NCBI GenBank assembly: GCA_920105625.2
Contig: OV050030.1
Location: forward strand, 94,432,652-94,496,651
DNA: 64,000 nt
From: Clusia tigrina
Taxonomy: Eukaryota; Arthropoda; Insecta; Diptera; Clusiidae
Direction: 5' to 3'
The translations under genes and the position numbers were made by a program. Below are positions 44,741-54,481 of the stretch, piece by piece. Each line of letters opens with the position of its first letter. Positions within the stretch are counted from its first letter, which is position 1. The notes under the pieces were generated by a model. The model did not search any database and was not told where the DNA came from. It worked only from the letters and a program-made list of their open reading frames with translations.

Positions 44741-45733
44741 AAGAGTAACTTTGACGAATTATACCCTTATCTAGCATGTTTGAAATTTTATTTCGTACCT
44801 CCTCTTTGTGGACGTACGGGTATATAGGTATATCATCTGTAGTAGATATTTTATGTTTAGCTGCGTTTGTAAAACTGAGAGACATACCTTCTTTAAAAAA
44901 TACATCATCGTATTTTTTGCAAAGTTTCAGAAGAGTGCTCTTTTCTTCTGTATTCAAATGGTTTGTTCGCAGAAATTAGTTACATTTGCACTTTTCGTTG
45001 TATTTGTGGATTCATTTTCAAAACTATTGACTTCAATATAATCTGAGGGGTTATATTGATTAACTTTTATGGGTTGTTCGAGAAATAGAATTTGTTCTTC
45101 ATTTGAATAGTTAATTATTTCCATTAGGCTGAACCAATCTTGTGACTTGTAAATGCCTTCGGGAATATAAAAATGAGGATTCAGTTTTGTAGTTTTCAGA
45201 TATATATGTCCGATGCGTAAATCCACTGGCAGTTTAATTATTGATTTTGAATTTGGAGGTATTAAGTGCTTGCCAGATGTAAGGTTTGGCTTAAACTGTA
45301 GAGGTATAACTGCGTTACTTGTATTAAGAGTTTTATTAACCAGATCAATCTGTGCTTTTAATTGCGTTAAAGAGTCTAGGCCTAGTAGGCCATCAAAGTA
45401 ATTATGGAATTTAAAGATATAAAAATTAAGTTGTCCGATTTCGTTGAATTCAATGAATGTAGGGAGTATAATCTTTTTATTTAGTTCATATCTGTTTAGT
45501 ATTGTGACAATTGTTGTAGATTTGCAATTGATTTCGTCAGTAGGGTTAATAAATTCGGGACTTATGAACGAGGATGAAGCTCCTGTGTCTACTAAAAATT
45601 TCAGTGGTCTACCGAACGGAGACGATATATTAATATATATTAATTCTATGCCATGTTTATTAATATCTAAGTATACGGTTGGTTGGCTGAGGCATATATA
45701 TGAAAATTTTGTGAGTCCTCCGTCCTGCGTCAT
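44741..45733 (-). pseudogene. Errantivirus 3 protease and RT start
   Basis: 45,733-44,954 is a 259-codon open frame with FLVDTGASSSFISPEF, an intact D-T-G-A protease site, and FDGLLGLDSLTQL, the flap and ALGD-like region. 44,957-44,730 reads KHKISTTDDIPIYPYVHKEE and MLDKGIIRQS, the RT fingers, then ends at the repeat. One frameshift (near 44,957) separates the two. Confidence 0.82.
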
Positions 45734-46830
45734 CTTGATACTGGTCTAGTTGCTGTTGGTATGTATTGTTTGGGGGCAATCTTCTAAAGTTATTAGTGTT
45801 GTTAATATTGTTCATTTCTTCAGTTTTGAAGTCTGAAGTCTTGTTGGATTGAGTACGCATACTCTGGGTATTGTTGAAGTTTGTGTACGATGAAGTTGGA
45901 TTCCTTAGGTTTGTGTTCCCTGAACTTGCATCCATGGGTTCAGGTGGAGGTTGTTTAATTGTTGCCAAACTATTTTGGGTGAAGTCCTTCTTAAATGGAT
46001 TTGGATTTTGTGTGAAGCCCTTATTATACGGTTTATTATTGTAATTCTGTGGATTTGTGTATGTATATGGCGGCCTTGTTAATGACCCCAGATGCTGATA
46101 ATTAGTTCTAAACTGATGTATGTTCTGTTATTAAAATTGTGTGAGAATTGTTGATTATATGGCTTATAATACATTTTATATCTACTTGTGTCTACTCGCA
46201 TGTAATAAATATTCTGTTCTTTCATGCAGTAAGATAAAGCAGTAGCTAATGAATCGGGCATCATTGCTCTTATACTTGAAACTAACGGTTCCCTTAAATT
46301 ACACAAGAATGCGTTGAGACACATCTCTGCATAACGCTCTTTTTTTGCTGTAATTACTTTTAAATCTTTTTCATGGATCAGAATATTGTTATAAAGAGTA
46401 GATTGTATCTCAATTATTTCACTAAAAAATGTTTCGACATTCTTATTGTTTCGCCGTACGTTATGCAATTCTCTGATAAGAGAAGTTTCAGTCCTCTTAT
46501 GAGAGTAGTGAAGTATTAGATTATTTTTTATATCGTCCCAGACAAGAGGTGTTCCGTACATATTTAAAACTTCATTTGCTTGCCCCCTATTTTATTTCGA
46601 ATGCCCCGCAATAAAATCTGTACATATGACGAATCACCCGTGCCCCCAATATAAAGGAGAATCTCCTCAACGTTATTGATGAATTCCTGCAGTAGCCTGG
46701 GGTTCCCGTCGAATCTTGGCAAGTCTTATATTGTATCAGGATTTCTCAACGAATTAAAAATATCTGTTTGGTTATTTTGTGAGCCTGAGGCTTGTGCAAT
46801 TTCGTTTGGTGGGTCCATTATTGAGATTGT
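45660..46830 (-). pseudogene. Errantivirus 3 gag
   Basis: Readable from about 46,760 (FVNSLRNPDTIQDLPRFDGN) through a frame change into 46,561-46,079 (LVWDDIKNNLILHYSHKRTE, SLIRELHNVRRNNK) and then 45,968-45,660, a Asn/Gln/Pro-rich tail with no zinc knuckle. This is the arrangement of errantiviral gags. At least two frameshifts. Confidence 0.72.
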
Positions 46831-47009
46831 TCGTCACTATTTCCTTTTTTTAAAAAAATTAGATTTCTACTTTTGCACAAAATTTGGGAAATACATGTTA
46901 TGTTATTGTAGCAAAATACAATTTACATATGCATATAAATATATACGAGTATATAGTCTTTTCTTATCTTGCTAATTTACATTGTTGTGCTCATAAATGT
47001 GTGGGCTTC

Positions 47010-47212
<203 letters not shown>

Positions 47213-47229
47213 TTTTGAATTAAAAAGTT

Positions 47230-47659
47230 AAAAAGTCTGTCGAGTTGGACTTTAAAGTTGGCATTCTCTAGTTCTAACGCCGATATGTTCTCGTAGAACA
47301 TCGTCAAAGGTGCGTTGGAAGATGGAGGGGGCATTTTTCAACCCAAATGGGAGTCTTGTAAACTCAAACTTTCCATTATTAATGGAGAAAGCCGTTTTTT
47401 CCCTGTCAGATTCTTTAAGTAAGATCTGGTGAAATCCATGGTCGATAATTGTAAAATTCGTATTTTTCCCAAGGTTGTACAGCACTTTAATAATACAGCA
47501 CGTTAATTTCTGGGATTGGGTACCTGTCTGCTATGGTCACTGAATTGAGTTTCCTGTAATCAATGACCATTCTGTATTTTTTTTCGCCTGAGGCATCTTC
47601 TTTTTTGTTACAATCCATACTGGAGAGTTATAGGGGGCTTTGAGGGTTTTATGATATTT
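47230..47659 (-). pseudogene. Errantivirus copy 1 RT, 3' piece
   Basis: The minus strand carries the RT palm: [14 protein letters not shown] in one frame, then 47,485-47,252 with DREKTAFSINNGKFEFTRLP and [16 protein letters not shown]. Here the AAAAAA run is intact, so this frame is better than in copy 2. About 90 bp that include the YIDD motif are deleted near 47,267 relative to copy 2 (60,580-60,680). Confidence 0.82.
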
Positions 47660-48451
47660 TGTTTGTGAGGACTAAAATCTTCTGTGGGAAATTTTGGCCC
47701 ACACTACAAATGACAGAGTCGCTACGAAACTATATACACACACACATCACGATAAAATACCCGAACCGAAGCAACTGCATTAGAAATTTAACGAAAAAAA
47801 CTACATACGTTGTAACCAATCAACGCAGCAGTGGCGGGAGAACAGATCACCATCAGCATATTATACCAGTTGGAATAATAACTAGGATTACAACAAAAGC
47901 AACCTCACGCCCAGCCAACGATCTTGCCAATCAGCGCTATGCTTGCAAAGAGCGAGGAAAAACACAGCGACGAGGAATACAACAAATACATGCCGGACAA
48001 GAGAAGGTGAGTGCACGAACTCAGCGGTGGAATTTGCCGAGTGCGCTCGCTCGGAAATCTTACACCAACAACACGAAGAAACGAGAGCGAAGCACAAGAG
48101 GGACAACGACAGAACCACCACCACGCCAACGGCCGGCAAGTACAAAGCACAAGAGGGAAATGCTGGTTGGCAGTTAAATTAAATATTTAACAACAACAAC
48201 ACTATTGGATTCCGGACAGCGCTGCTGGCAGGCAACAATACTGCAGGCTAACCAGGGACCGTTGGAGTGAGGTGGCTGACCGCCAGAAGTTGAAGGTGGC
48301 CCAAGGGCAAAAGACGGCAACACCAACAAGCCTGACTGCAACAACAACAAGCCGGCCACAACAACAACAATCGACTACTGGCCAACGGAAGAAAAATCAC
48401 ACAACGGTGGCCTGCGAACAACAACATGTGTCAGCCGCTGCGACCTGGGTT

Positions 48452-48458
48452 TATATAA
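48452..48458 (+). promoter_or_regulatory. TATA box of LTR 2
   Basis: TATATAA, about 95 bp before the hairpin array, with an AGGCAGTAGG initiator-like sequence 20-25 bp downstream. It places the array in the transcribed R region. Confidence 0.65.
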
Positions 48459-48546
48459 ACCACGTAGCCCAGGCAGTAGGTCTCTTCGTCGATCACCAGC
48501 ATCCTGACTAGCAACAGCTCTACAAAGTACAATACGAACATAGAAA

Positions 48547-48800
48547 GCTTAGCAAGAACCTCTGGTTTTTAATCGTTTTCTTGCTAAGCCATACACAGAC
48601 AGAGACTACAGGGATTCAGTGAGAGCCTCTGGTTTTTAATCGTTCTCCCACTGAATCACTGAGACACATACGCAACCGAGACTTAGGGACTTAGAGGGAA
48701 CCTCTGGTTTTTAATCGTTTTCCCACTAAGTCATACGCCGTACAGAGACCATAGGAACTCAGTGAGAGCTTCTGGTTTTTAATCGTTCTCCCACTGAGTC
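48547..48800 (+). repeat. Four tandem hairpins, conserved loop, covarying stems
   Basis: Hairpins at 48,547-48,589, 48,613-48,657, 48,688-48,732 and 48,757-48,800. Each has a 12-13 bp stem and a 19-nt loop CCTCTGGTTTTTAATCGTT, identical in the first three and with one C-to-T in the fourth. The stems are different sequences: GCTTAGCAAGAA, GATTCAGTGAGAG, GACTTAGAGGGAA and ACTCAGTGAGAG on the left, each paired to its own right arm with none or one mismatch. Confidence 0.95.
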
Positions 48801-49043
48801 ACAGAGACACACACTTACCGGGACGTAGAGACGTGAAAACAAGTACACATTGAATAAGTTATTTATACAAACATAGAGTTAAGGAAGTAGTATTGTTTTG
48901 AGCAAGGACTAACAAGAGTCCATAATCAATACACTAAATAAATACGTTGAAATTAATTTAACACACAGGAATTTTATATTTTTCTGTATACGACCCCTGG
49001 AGCCGCTGAGTTTTACCCCAGCTATAAAAAAAGAGTCGTTACA

Positions 49044-49650
49044 TGTTCTAGGAACTCTTGGATTTGTTTTTCGACTTCGTTTTTTACTGCCATAGGATAA
49101 GGATAGGATTTGGAGTAAACCGGAGTTTCTGTTATGGTGCGTATTTCACCCTTAACAGTTGTTGTATAAGTAAACCTTTTGTCAGGATCGGAAAATAAAT
49201 GTGGACAATTTTTTATCATGCTGTCAAGTTTATTTTTTTGTTCAATAGAAAGATGTGAAATGCGTAGGTTTATGTTATTAACATCCTGCGTAGAATGTTG
49301 CTTGAGTGGAATTTTAGCATTTGGGAAAATAGTCATGAAGCTTTTTTCCGTGTTAATGACTGCTTTAAGGTGTCTTAATGTGTCGTTTCCTATTATCCCA
49401 TGGAATGTTTGTAAATTAGGTAAAATAAAGAATTGTAACTTCTCAGTTTGTGGACCAAAAATGTTTACAAAAGTATGATGGTTGATTTGAATGCTACCAG
49501 CAATTGAATTAACGGAAAATGGTTTTGTGTTTGGAATTGGATTTCGTATACGCGTTGATTGAATGTAATTTTTATTCGAACCTGTGTCGATTAGAAAGTT
49601 GAGTACGTCTCCACCCTTAGTTTTAAATTCAAAGTATGGGAGTGAAGACT
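49044..49650 (-). pseudogene. Errantivirus copy 1 protease and RT start
   Basis: In the frame entered after the slippery site: RLKESSLPYFEFKTKGGD, then LNFLIDTGSNKNYIQS with the catalytic DTG at 49,580-49,591, and HGIIGNDTLRHLKA. The RT begins with 49,336-49,044: KGEIRTITETPVYSKSYPYP and NEVEKQIQEFL, then is cut by LTR 2. The frame appears open from the heptamer to the insertion. Protease and RT would be made only as a Gag-Pol fusion. Confidence 0.85.
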
Positions 49651-49656
49651 CTTTTA

Positions 49657-49953
49657 GTCTAAAAAATAAATGTCATCAGTTTGCTCTACTTCATCGTAAC
49701 TCGGGTTATCGATTTCACTGTAAGAATTATCAGATATTTGTTGGTATTCTAACTGAGGGTTTGTATAAAGATTATCGGGATCGGGGCGTATGCCCTCGGC
49801 ATAAATTTCTTCTTCAGCGGGGGTGTCCGTATTAGTGTGGAAGTTCCTCTGTATTTTAGTTGAGGGATTTACTTGTTGCGATGCTGGGCGCTTTGGTGCG
49901 TAGTTGTAGTTCTGTGCGTTGGGCCTATTTTGGTAGTTTACTTGTCGCGTTTA
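49657..49953 (-). pseudogene. Gag C-terminal extension after an in-frame stop
   Basis: After the TAA at 49,951-49,953 the gag frame stays open for 98 codons (TRQVNYQNRPNAQNYNY ... DEVEQTDDIYFLD) to TAA at 49,654-49,656. Errantiviral gags usually read straight through this region up to the frameshift site, so the TAA looks like a premature stop. It is present in both copies. Confidence 0.7.
49660..49666 (-). promoter_or_regulatory. Candidate -1 frameshift site UUUUUUA
   Basis: The minus strand reads TAT-TTT-TTA-GAC-TAA in the gag frame; T TTT TTA is a canonical slippery heptamer. Slipping back one base gives AGA-CTA-AAA-GAG and enters the protease frame. The gag-frame stop follows one codon later. 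The same heptamer is at 61,677-61,683 in copy 2. Confidence 0.65.
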
Positions 49954-51120
49954 AATGGAAGGATCTATTTCCATAGGTACTGGGGGTTTTGGTGGGAGAT
50001 AAGGTCTATTATTAAATGGCAGTGGCCTATTGTTGAATGGAAATTGATTACGTGCATTTTGTTGCCAGTAAATTTGTTGTGCATTTTGTTGCGGGGGATA
50101 TTTTTGTGAAAAATTTGTGAAATTGGGATGTTGTGGTCTCCAATAGGTTTGGAGGTTTGGAGCGATATTATATCTATAATTCTGGGAAGTGTGTGCCAAT
50201 TCGGGGAAGAATGTATTTCTTTGTAGTTGCGACGGGGGATGATTTGATCGTGGTAGCCTAGGTGGAGGTATTTGGTTATTACTTTTTCTGAAATTATTTG
50301 AGTTGTGTGCATAATTCATGCGGTATGTCATATTGTCGAGCTTTAGACATAAGTGTAGTGCTTGTGGCAAGGTTGTCGGTTCGCGAATGCTAAGTAATCG
50401 GGGCAATTCCCCGTTAAGGCCTCGAATAAAAGTGTCTAGTGCCTTTTCACGATATGAATTAGTCATTGCGCGGAGAGATTCTTCATTATAATCTAGGCAA
50501 GCTATCTTGTCTAAAATCAGGGAAAGATGTTGGTACACACGTTGATAAAAGTCGGTTATTGTGGTGTTGCGTTGAGCTAATGTCGTCATTTGGTATTCTA
50601 GTGTTCCTATATCTCGTTTATCGGAGTAGTGCATTATTAGGCACTTTTTTATTTTTACCCAGTCGAGAAGGGTTCGATACGACTCTAGAGCGGTATCGGC
50701 ATCTCCTATGATTTTATGTCTGACTGTGTGCAAGATTGCATAGTATTTTGGTGTAACCTTAAGTCCTTCATAGACAGAAAAAATTCTGTCAACTGATTTC
50801 CGCCAGGAATTGAATTCTCCTGGTTGGCCTGAAAACTCACGCAAGCATTTGACTATATCTGGGATTTTGTCCAATTCGTTTATATTCGTCGCGTTAATTG
50901 TAAGTGGGTGATCGTCGTCTTCGTTTTCAAAAAATGGATTATTGCTACTAGTTAATGATTCTGTAACTCTTCTTGTGATTTCTCTTATCATTTCCTCATT
51001 ATTCACTAAAACTTGATTCTGTTGGGGTGTATTGCGATGGCTTGGATTATTGGGAGTAAGGTTTCTCTGTAGATTTAGATTACTAAGACGGTTAGCAAGT
51101 TCCTCTGCTGCATCCACCAT
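49951..51120 (-). CDS. gag: Errantivirus gag, copy 1
   Basis: A 389-codon open frame starting at 51,120 (MVDAAEELANRLSNLNLQRN). The capsid-like core lies at about residues 90-260: IVKCLREFSGQPGEFNSWRK, GTLEYQMTTLAQRNTTITDF and EKALDTFIRGLNGELPRLLS. The C-terminal third is rich in Asn, Pro, Gln and Arg and lacks a zinc knuckle, as in gypsy-group errantiviruses. It would assemble into cytoplasmic particles. It ends MEIDPSI at a TAA (49,951) that appears premature. Otherwise undamaged. Copy 2 is nearly identical but lacks the start. Confidence 0.9.
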   Translation of the reverse strand: MVDAAEELANRLSNLNLQRNLTPNNPSHRNTPQQNQVLVNNEEMIREITRRVTESLTSSNNPFFENEDDDHPLTINATNINELDKIPDIVKCLREFSGQPGEFNSWRKSVDRIFSVYEGLKVTPKYYAILHTVRHKIIGDADTALESYRTLLDWVKIKKCLIMHYSDKRDIGTLEYQMTTLAQRNTTITDFYQRVYQHLSLILDKIACLDYNEESLRAMTNSYREKALDTFIRGLNGELPRLLSIREPTTLPQALHLCLKLDNMTYRMNYAHNSNNFRKSNNQIPPPRLPRSNHPPSQLQRNTFFPELAHTSQNYRYNIAPNLQTYWRPQHPNFTNFSQKYPPQQNAQQIYWQQNARNQFPFNNRPLPFNNRPYLPPKPPVPMEIDPSI

Positions 51121-51786
51121 TTTTAATTTAATTAATTTTTTTTCTTTAAGAAAAATTTATTTTAGTGTAATATAAAAAATATTTAATAATTTATCGATTT
51201 CGTGGTTAATTAAAAAAAAAAAATGTTTTCTTCTTTAAACAATTACTTAATTTATTCTTTGCAATTTATTTCTCATTTCTTTATTTTAATTTCTCTAAAT
51301 TTATTTGCTTTGTTTTTTGTGTTATTCTTCGAAATTAATCTTTGTTATTCTTAGTTTCAATTAATTTATATTCTTCCTATTTTATTCTTCAAGAATCGCT
51401 ATTTCTTTCTTAATATAGTTTCGATTGTTCAACTTACATTATAATTCTAATACTTCATTCTATCATGGTGACCAGTGTCCTGACGACGAGTGTTGGGCAG
51501 TCGGCTGTTCTTCTAGAACTCCTTTTCGTACGATGTTTATCGGCTTACTAAGGGGCCTTTTTTCCTGCTACGAAGTTCGTCGTACTTTTGGATTTTCAAA
51601 GTTTTTTTAGAGTTTTTATTTTTGTGGCACTTTTTAGTTGCGCTTTTCTTTTATTCAAAAAATTCCGCTCACTTTTGTGGCACTTTTTATTTTTCAGTGG
51701 CACCTTTTTTAGTTGCGCCTTTCTGTTAAACGCACTTTTTATAGCACTTTATTTATTCAAACTCTATCGTTTACTATTTTACACTG
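51121..51786 (-). other. Errantivirus leader (5' UTR)
   Basis: About 665 bp between primer site and gag, A-rich on the minus strand, with repeated AGTGCCAC/GCGCAACTAAAA motifs at 51,630-51,720. Errantiviral leaders often hold the splice donor for env; I cannot identify one with confidence. Confidence 0.6.
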
Positions 51787-51804
51787 GTCCCTGCTCGGGC
51801 GCCA
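51787..51804 (-). other. Errantivirus primer-binding site, tRNA-Lys type
   Basis: TGGCGCCCGAGCAGGGAC on the minus strand at the end of the LTR (the first T is the last LTR base). It differs at one position from the tRNA-Lys(UUU) primer site used by lentiviruses, so a tRNA-Lys primer is likely. Confidence 0.8.
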
Positions 51805-52118
51805 GTTAAGTCTTTTTGAATTAAAAAGTTTAAAAAAATATATTTTTCGGCCTAAGCCTTCTTTATTGTTTTACTTCCGCTTATTAACTAACTCACAAAC
51901 TTAAAATGACTTAACATTAAACCTATATCTGCAAATGTGTTGGTGCACGTGCTGCTGAACTTTCCTGTTGATGTCGCTTACCTGCGACTGTTGCACTTTT
52001 TGGTGGGAACGCGGTTCAGCGGATTCCAGGCATCAAATTACGTCTGGTTGTTTGCAGGCGCGTGTAGCGAGCATGTAGAATTTGGTGATAAGTATTTTCA
52101 ATAAGATATGTGTTAACT
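51804..52118 (-). repeat. Errantivirus LTR shared by env and gag
   Basis: 315 bp with terminal inverted repeats AGTTAA/TTAACT. A polypurine tract precedes it (52,119-52,129, minus strand AAGGGTGGAGG) and a primer site follows. It therefore acts as 3' LTR for the env segment and 5' LTR for the gag segment. Confidence 0.85.
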
Positions 52119-52129
52119 CCTCCACCCTT
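52119..52129 (-). other. Errantivirus polypurine tract
   Basis: AAGGGTGGAGG on the minus strand directly before the AGTTAACAC start of the LTR. Confidence 0.75.
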
Positions 52130-52154
52130 AGATTCGAGCGTCCTCGCTTGAATA

Positions 52155-53854
52155 TTAAAAGAATGGTATCTGGCTGATCCTGGAAACTTTAGGTGAATTT
52201 GTTTTTCCTGCCATGTTAATTGATCCTTGTGAAATTCCTTTTGTAATGTTGGCCGTTTCGTTTTCTATTTGTGTTATGACTTCTATTGCTTGTGGTGTTT
52301 TAATGTTGGTCGTTTCGTTTTCGATTTTTGTTATAACTTCTATTGCTTGTGGTTTCTTTACAAGGGATATTCTAAGTATTATGGTTATGATAAGTGCGAT
52401 TGTTATGATCGTGAAGCTTCCGCTGGTCCATACTTGGATATCGTTTGTTGTTTCGAATGATTTGATGTATTCGGTATTATACAGATTAAGTTCTTTTAGC
52501 ATTTGTAGTGATAAGATTTCTGTAAGTTCTGAATTTTTGAAAATGGTTGTACTATTGCAGGAAGTGGTTTAATCTGGATCGTCTCGTTGGAGGTGTAAAT
52601 TGTGTGATTTATTTTTATAGTAGCATTGTGGTATTGCAGGATAAAGGTTCCGGTAAGGTTCAGTAGATTGTTGTCTATTGTCACTGATCCATTGTATTGA
52701 TTAAGTAGTATGGTGCCGTCGGCTATCTCATCGATAGTTGGTAGGTGCTGGTTATTTGTAAAAGTGAAGTTAGATGGTAAGCTTTTTAGTAAATTAGGTA
52801 TACATTTTGTATTACTTATTTCTATAATGTTCTTGTTATTACAAATAGACAGTTCGCTAAAAATTTTACAATTTGTTCTAATGCCGAAAAGTTCGTTTTT
52901 GCATTTTAAAATTTTATCAAATGATAATTTGTTTGTTATTCTGCCTTTTTTGATAGGCTTAAGTAATATTTTTTCGGATGACTCTTTTTTAGTAATAGGT
53001 AAACTAATTATGTAAAACAAAGTTGTATAATTGGATGCTATTTTTACTTCACTAAATTCTAAAGCTTCGATAATATTAATATAGGGCATTTCTTCTGTAT
53101 CAAAAATGGATTTTGCTGTATTTATTTCTACGTTTGACAAAATATAGGTATTAATTATTCCTGCCTTAGCCCATTGTATTGCGTAATCAATATTAAGAAG
53201 TTCTTCTTTAATAATATCAATTTTATATTTAATGTTGGTTACAAATTCGTTTTTAATGACTTCATTTGATTTCACAATTTTAAGTATTTCGTTCGTTACA
53301 TTAGTAATTTCATTAATTGTAGCAATTGAAACTTTATTGACTACCATTTGTTGGTTATTGTATTTTAATAGATTATTCATTTTATTTTGGTCTATTTGAA
53401 AATCTTCATGGTCTGGATTACCCGCAATCCATTTCCATGCGCTTCCTATGAAAATAAAGGATCGTTTTCGTCTTTCTTTGGGCTGTAGTCTATTAAGAAG
53501 AGCGCGTATTTGAGAAAGCTGGTGTGATATGAATGGATATATTGCATTTTGGGTGTTAATGTTTTGTTTTACTGTTAGTTCCGTTTCGTCCATAAACTTT
53601 TGGTAGGGGTCCAAGTCGATTACGTGTATAATTTTGAAATTGCCATTTTGTATCTTTGCTTTTCCAATTTGAAACTCAATTAGTTGAGCGTTAGTAAAAT
53701 CCACTATTTGTATTTCTGCGTGGCATAAGGGGAATATGAGTCTGAAAATACGGTAATTTTTATTAGCGGTTGTTTGTACCTGCTCCAACGCAAAACTCCA
53801 ATCAGCAATTCCCATCATCAATGCCCGCTCGTGAACGCAGAATAAGCAGTACAC
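52155..53854 (-). pseudogene. env: Errantivirus env, N-terminally replaced
   Basis: The frame 53,854-52,496 encodes most of an envelope glycoprotein of the gypsy/baculovirus-F type. The genuine env part begins about 53,764. A basic cleavage site (KERRKR) at about residues 131-136 is followed by a hydrophobic fusion-peptide-like segment and WKWIAGNPDHEDF. Long coiled-coil regions and several N-glycosylation sites follow. A frameshift near 52,530 moves into 52,502-52,155, which has the membrane anchor (SFTIITIALIITIILRI) and a cytoplasmic tail with a 16-residue tandem duplication (PQAIEVIT.IENET). The first ~30 codons are not env but flanking LTR-like sequence. The shift before the anchor disables it. 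Confidence 0.85.
52255..52365. repeat. 48-51 bp tandem duplication in the env tail
   Basis: Two copies of GTTATGACTTCTATTGCTTG / GTTATAACTTCTATTGCTTG with upstream GTTTCGTTTTCTATTTGT / GTTTCGTTTTCGATTTTT. They keep the frame and duplicate the cytoplasmic tail segment. Confidence 0.85.
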
Positions 53855-54273
53855 CCGATGAACGGATATACAGCGTGTGAAGCCTCATCAGCATTTCCGT
53901 ACACGTGTGGGCTAAAGTATTAATTTGCCCTACGTACGCACACACGCTGGTGCCTTGCACATAATTGCAGACACCACAAATATATTTATTTCTGTAGCAT
54001 AATCAAAATTATAATATAAATTCAATCAATTTATAAATAAAAATTGAGATATACTTTTGAAGTCAACCATTCAACAGTGTTTTCTTTGTCGCCACTTTCA
54101 ACCACAAGGTTAATTCAAAATTAACACTTGATTAGCCACAACACTCTTTCGGTACTGTACCCAAAGAGATATCAGACTTCAGTATTGCACTTGAAGTCAT
54201 CATCACGATCCTTTGGTATTGCACCCAAGGAATCGGCAACCGATTAGTAAACCAACTAATCGGTATAGAAACA
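53770..54273 (-). repeat. LTR-like segment with hairpin array
   Basis: Non-coding sequence between LTR 3 and env. On the minus strand it has a hairpin array (54,264-54,109) and an AATAAA near 53,976, the arrangement of the R region of the other LTRs here. Edges are uncertain; a TGTTTGTACC edge near 53,770 is possible. No start of U3 or TATA box is visible, so it would be a truncated LTR. Confidence 0.4.
54109..54264 (-). repeat. Hairpin array with GTAYTGYAC loops
   Basis: Consecutive hairpins: 54,109-54,125 (GTTAATT/AATTAAC), 54,144-54,168 (CTCTTT/AAAGAG, loop CGGTACTGTACCC), 54,175-54,198 (GACTTCA/TGAAGTC, loop GTATTGCACT), 54,207-54,234 (GATCCTTTGG/CCAAGGAATC, loop TATTGCAC) and 54,239-54,264 (ACCGATTAGT/ACTAATCGGT, loop AAACCA). 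Middle loops share GTAYTGYAC while stems differ. Confidence 0.85.
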
Positions 54274-54481
54274 TGTAAGGAATCTCTAGCTGGGGTACGC
54301 TCAGTCTGCCAGAGTCCTGTACAATATTTATTTTCTTGACCTTAACACAACGTTTGATGGAGTTTGTTTACTTTATTTTATTATTCAGTAAATTACAACT
54401 TCATCTTAGACTAATTAGAACTAAATCCTGTATTCTCTCTGCTTCGTCTAATTGCAGTGAAGTGGGGTAGTGGCAGACGTA

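Larger units (their letters stand above)
44741..46830 (-). mobile_element. Errantivirus-like element 3 (gag, protease, RT start)
   Basis: Minus-strand gypsy-group fragment, distinct from the two copies at 47-63 kb. Its RT is cut at 44,741 by the interspersed repeat, and its 5' end meets AT-rich sequence and the TA array at 47,013. No LTR seen. Confidence 0.78.
47664..49043 (+). repeat. Solo LTR with covarying hairpin array (LTR 2)
   Basis: A 1,380-bp LTR from TGTGAGGAC to GTCGTTACA, flanked by TGTT at 47,660-47,663 and 49,044-49,047, a 4-bp target duplication that interrupts errantivirus copy 1. The uninterrupted site is visible in copy 2 near 61,065. Plus orientation is supported by TATATAA at 48,452-48,458, the hairpin array downstream, and AATAAA near 48,936. 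Its 3' end (GACCCCTGGAGCCGCTGAGT ... ACCCCAGCT ... GTTACA) resembles those of LTR 1 and LTR 3. U3 contains CAACAACAAC-rich low-complexity sequence. The open frames at 47.7-48.5 kb are not genes. Confidence 0.88.

Noticed and set aside
47659..48511. Several open frames of 60-172 codons on both strands
   Set aside because: They fall in U3 of a solo LTR bounded by a 4-bp target duplication; composition follows CAA-rich low complexity.
49179..49478. Plus-strand ORFs opposite errantivirus protease (also 61,196-61,495)
   Set aside because: Shadows of the minus-strand pol; duplicated only because pol is.
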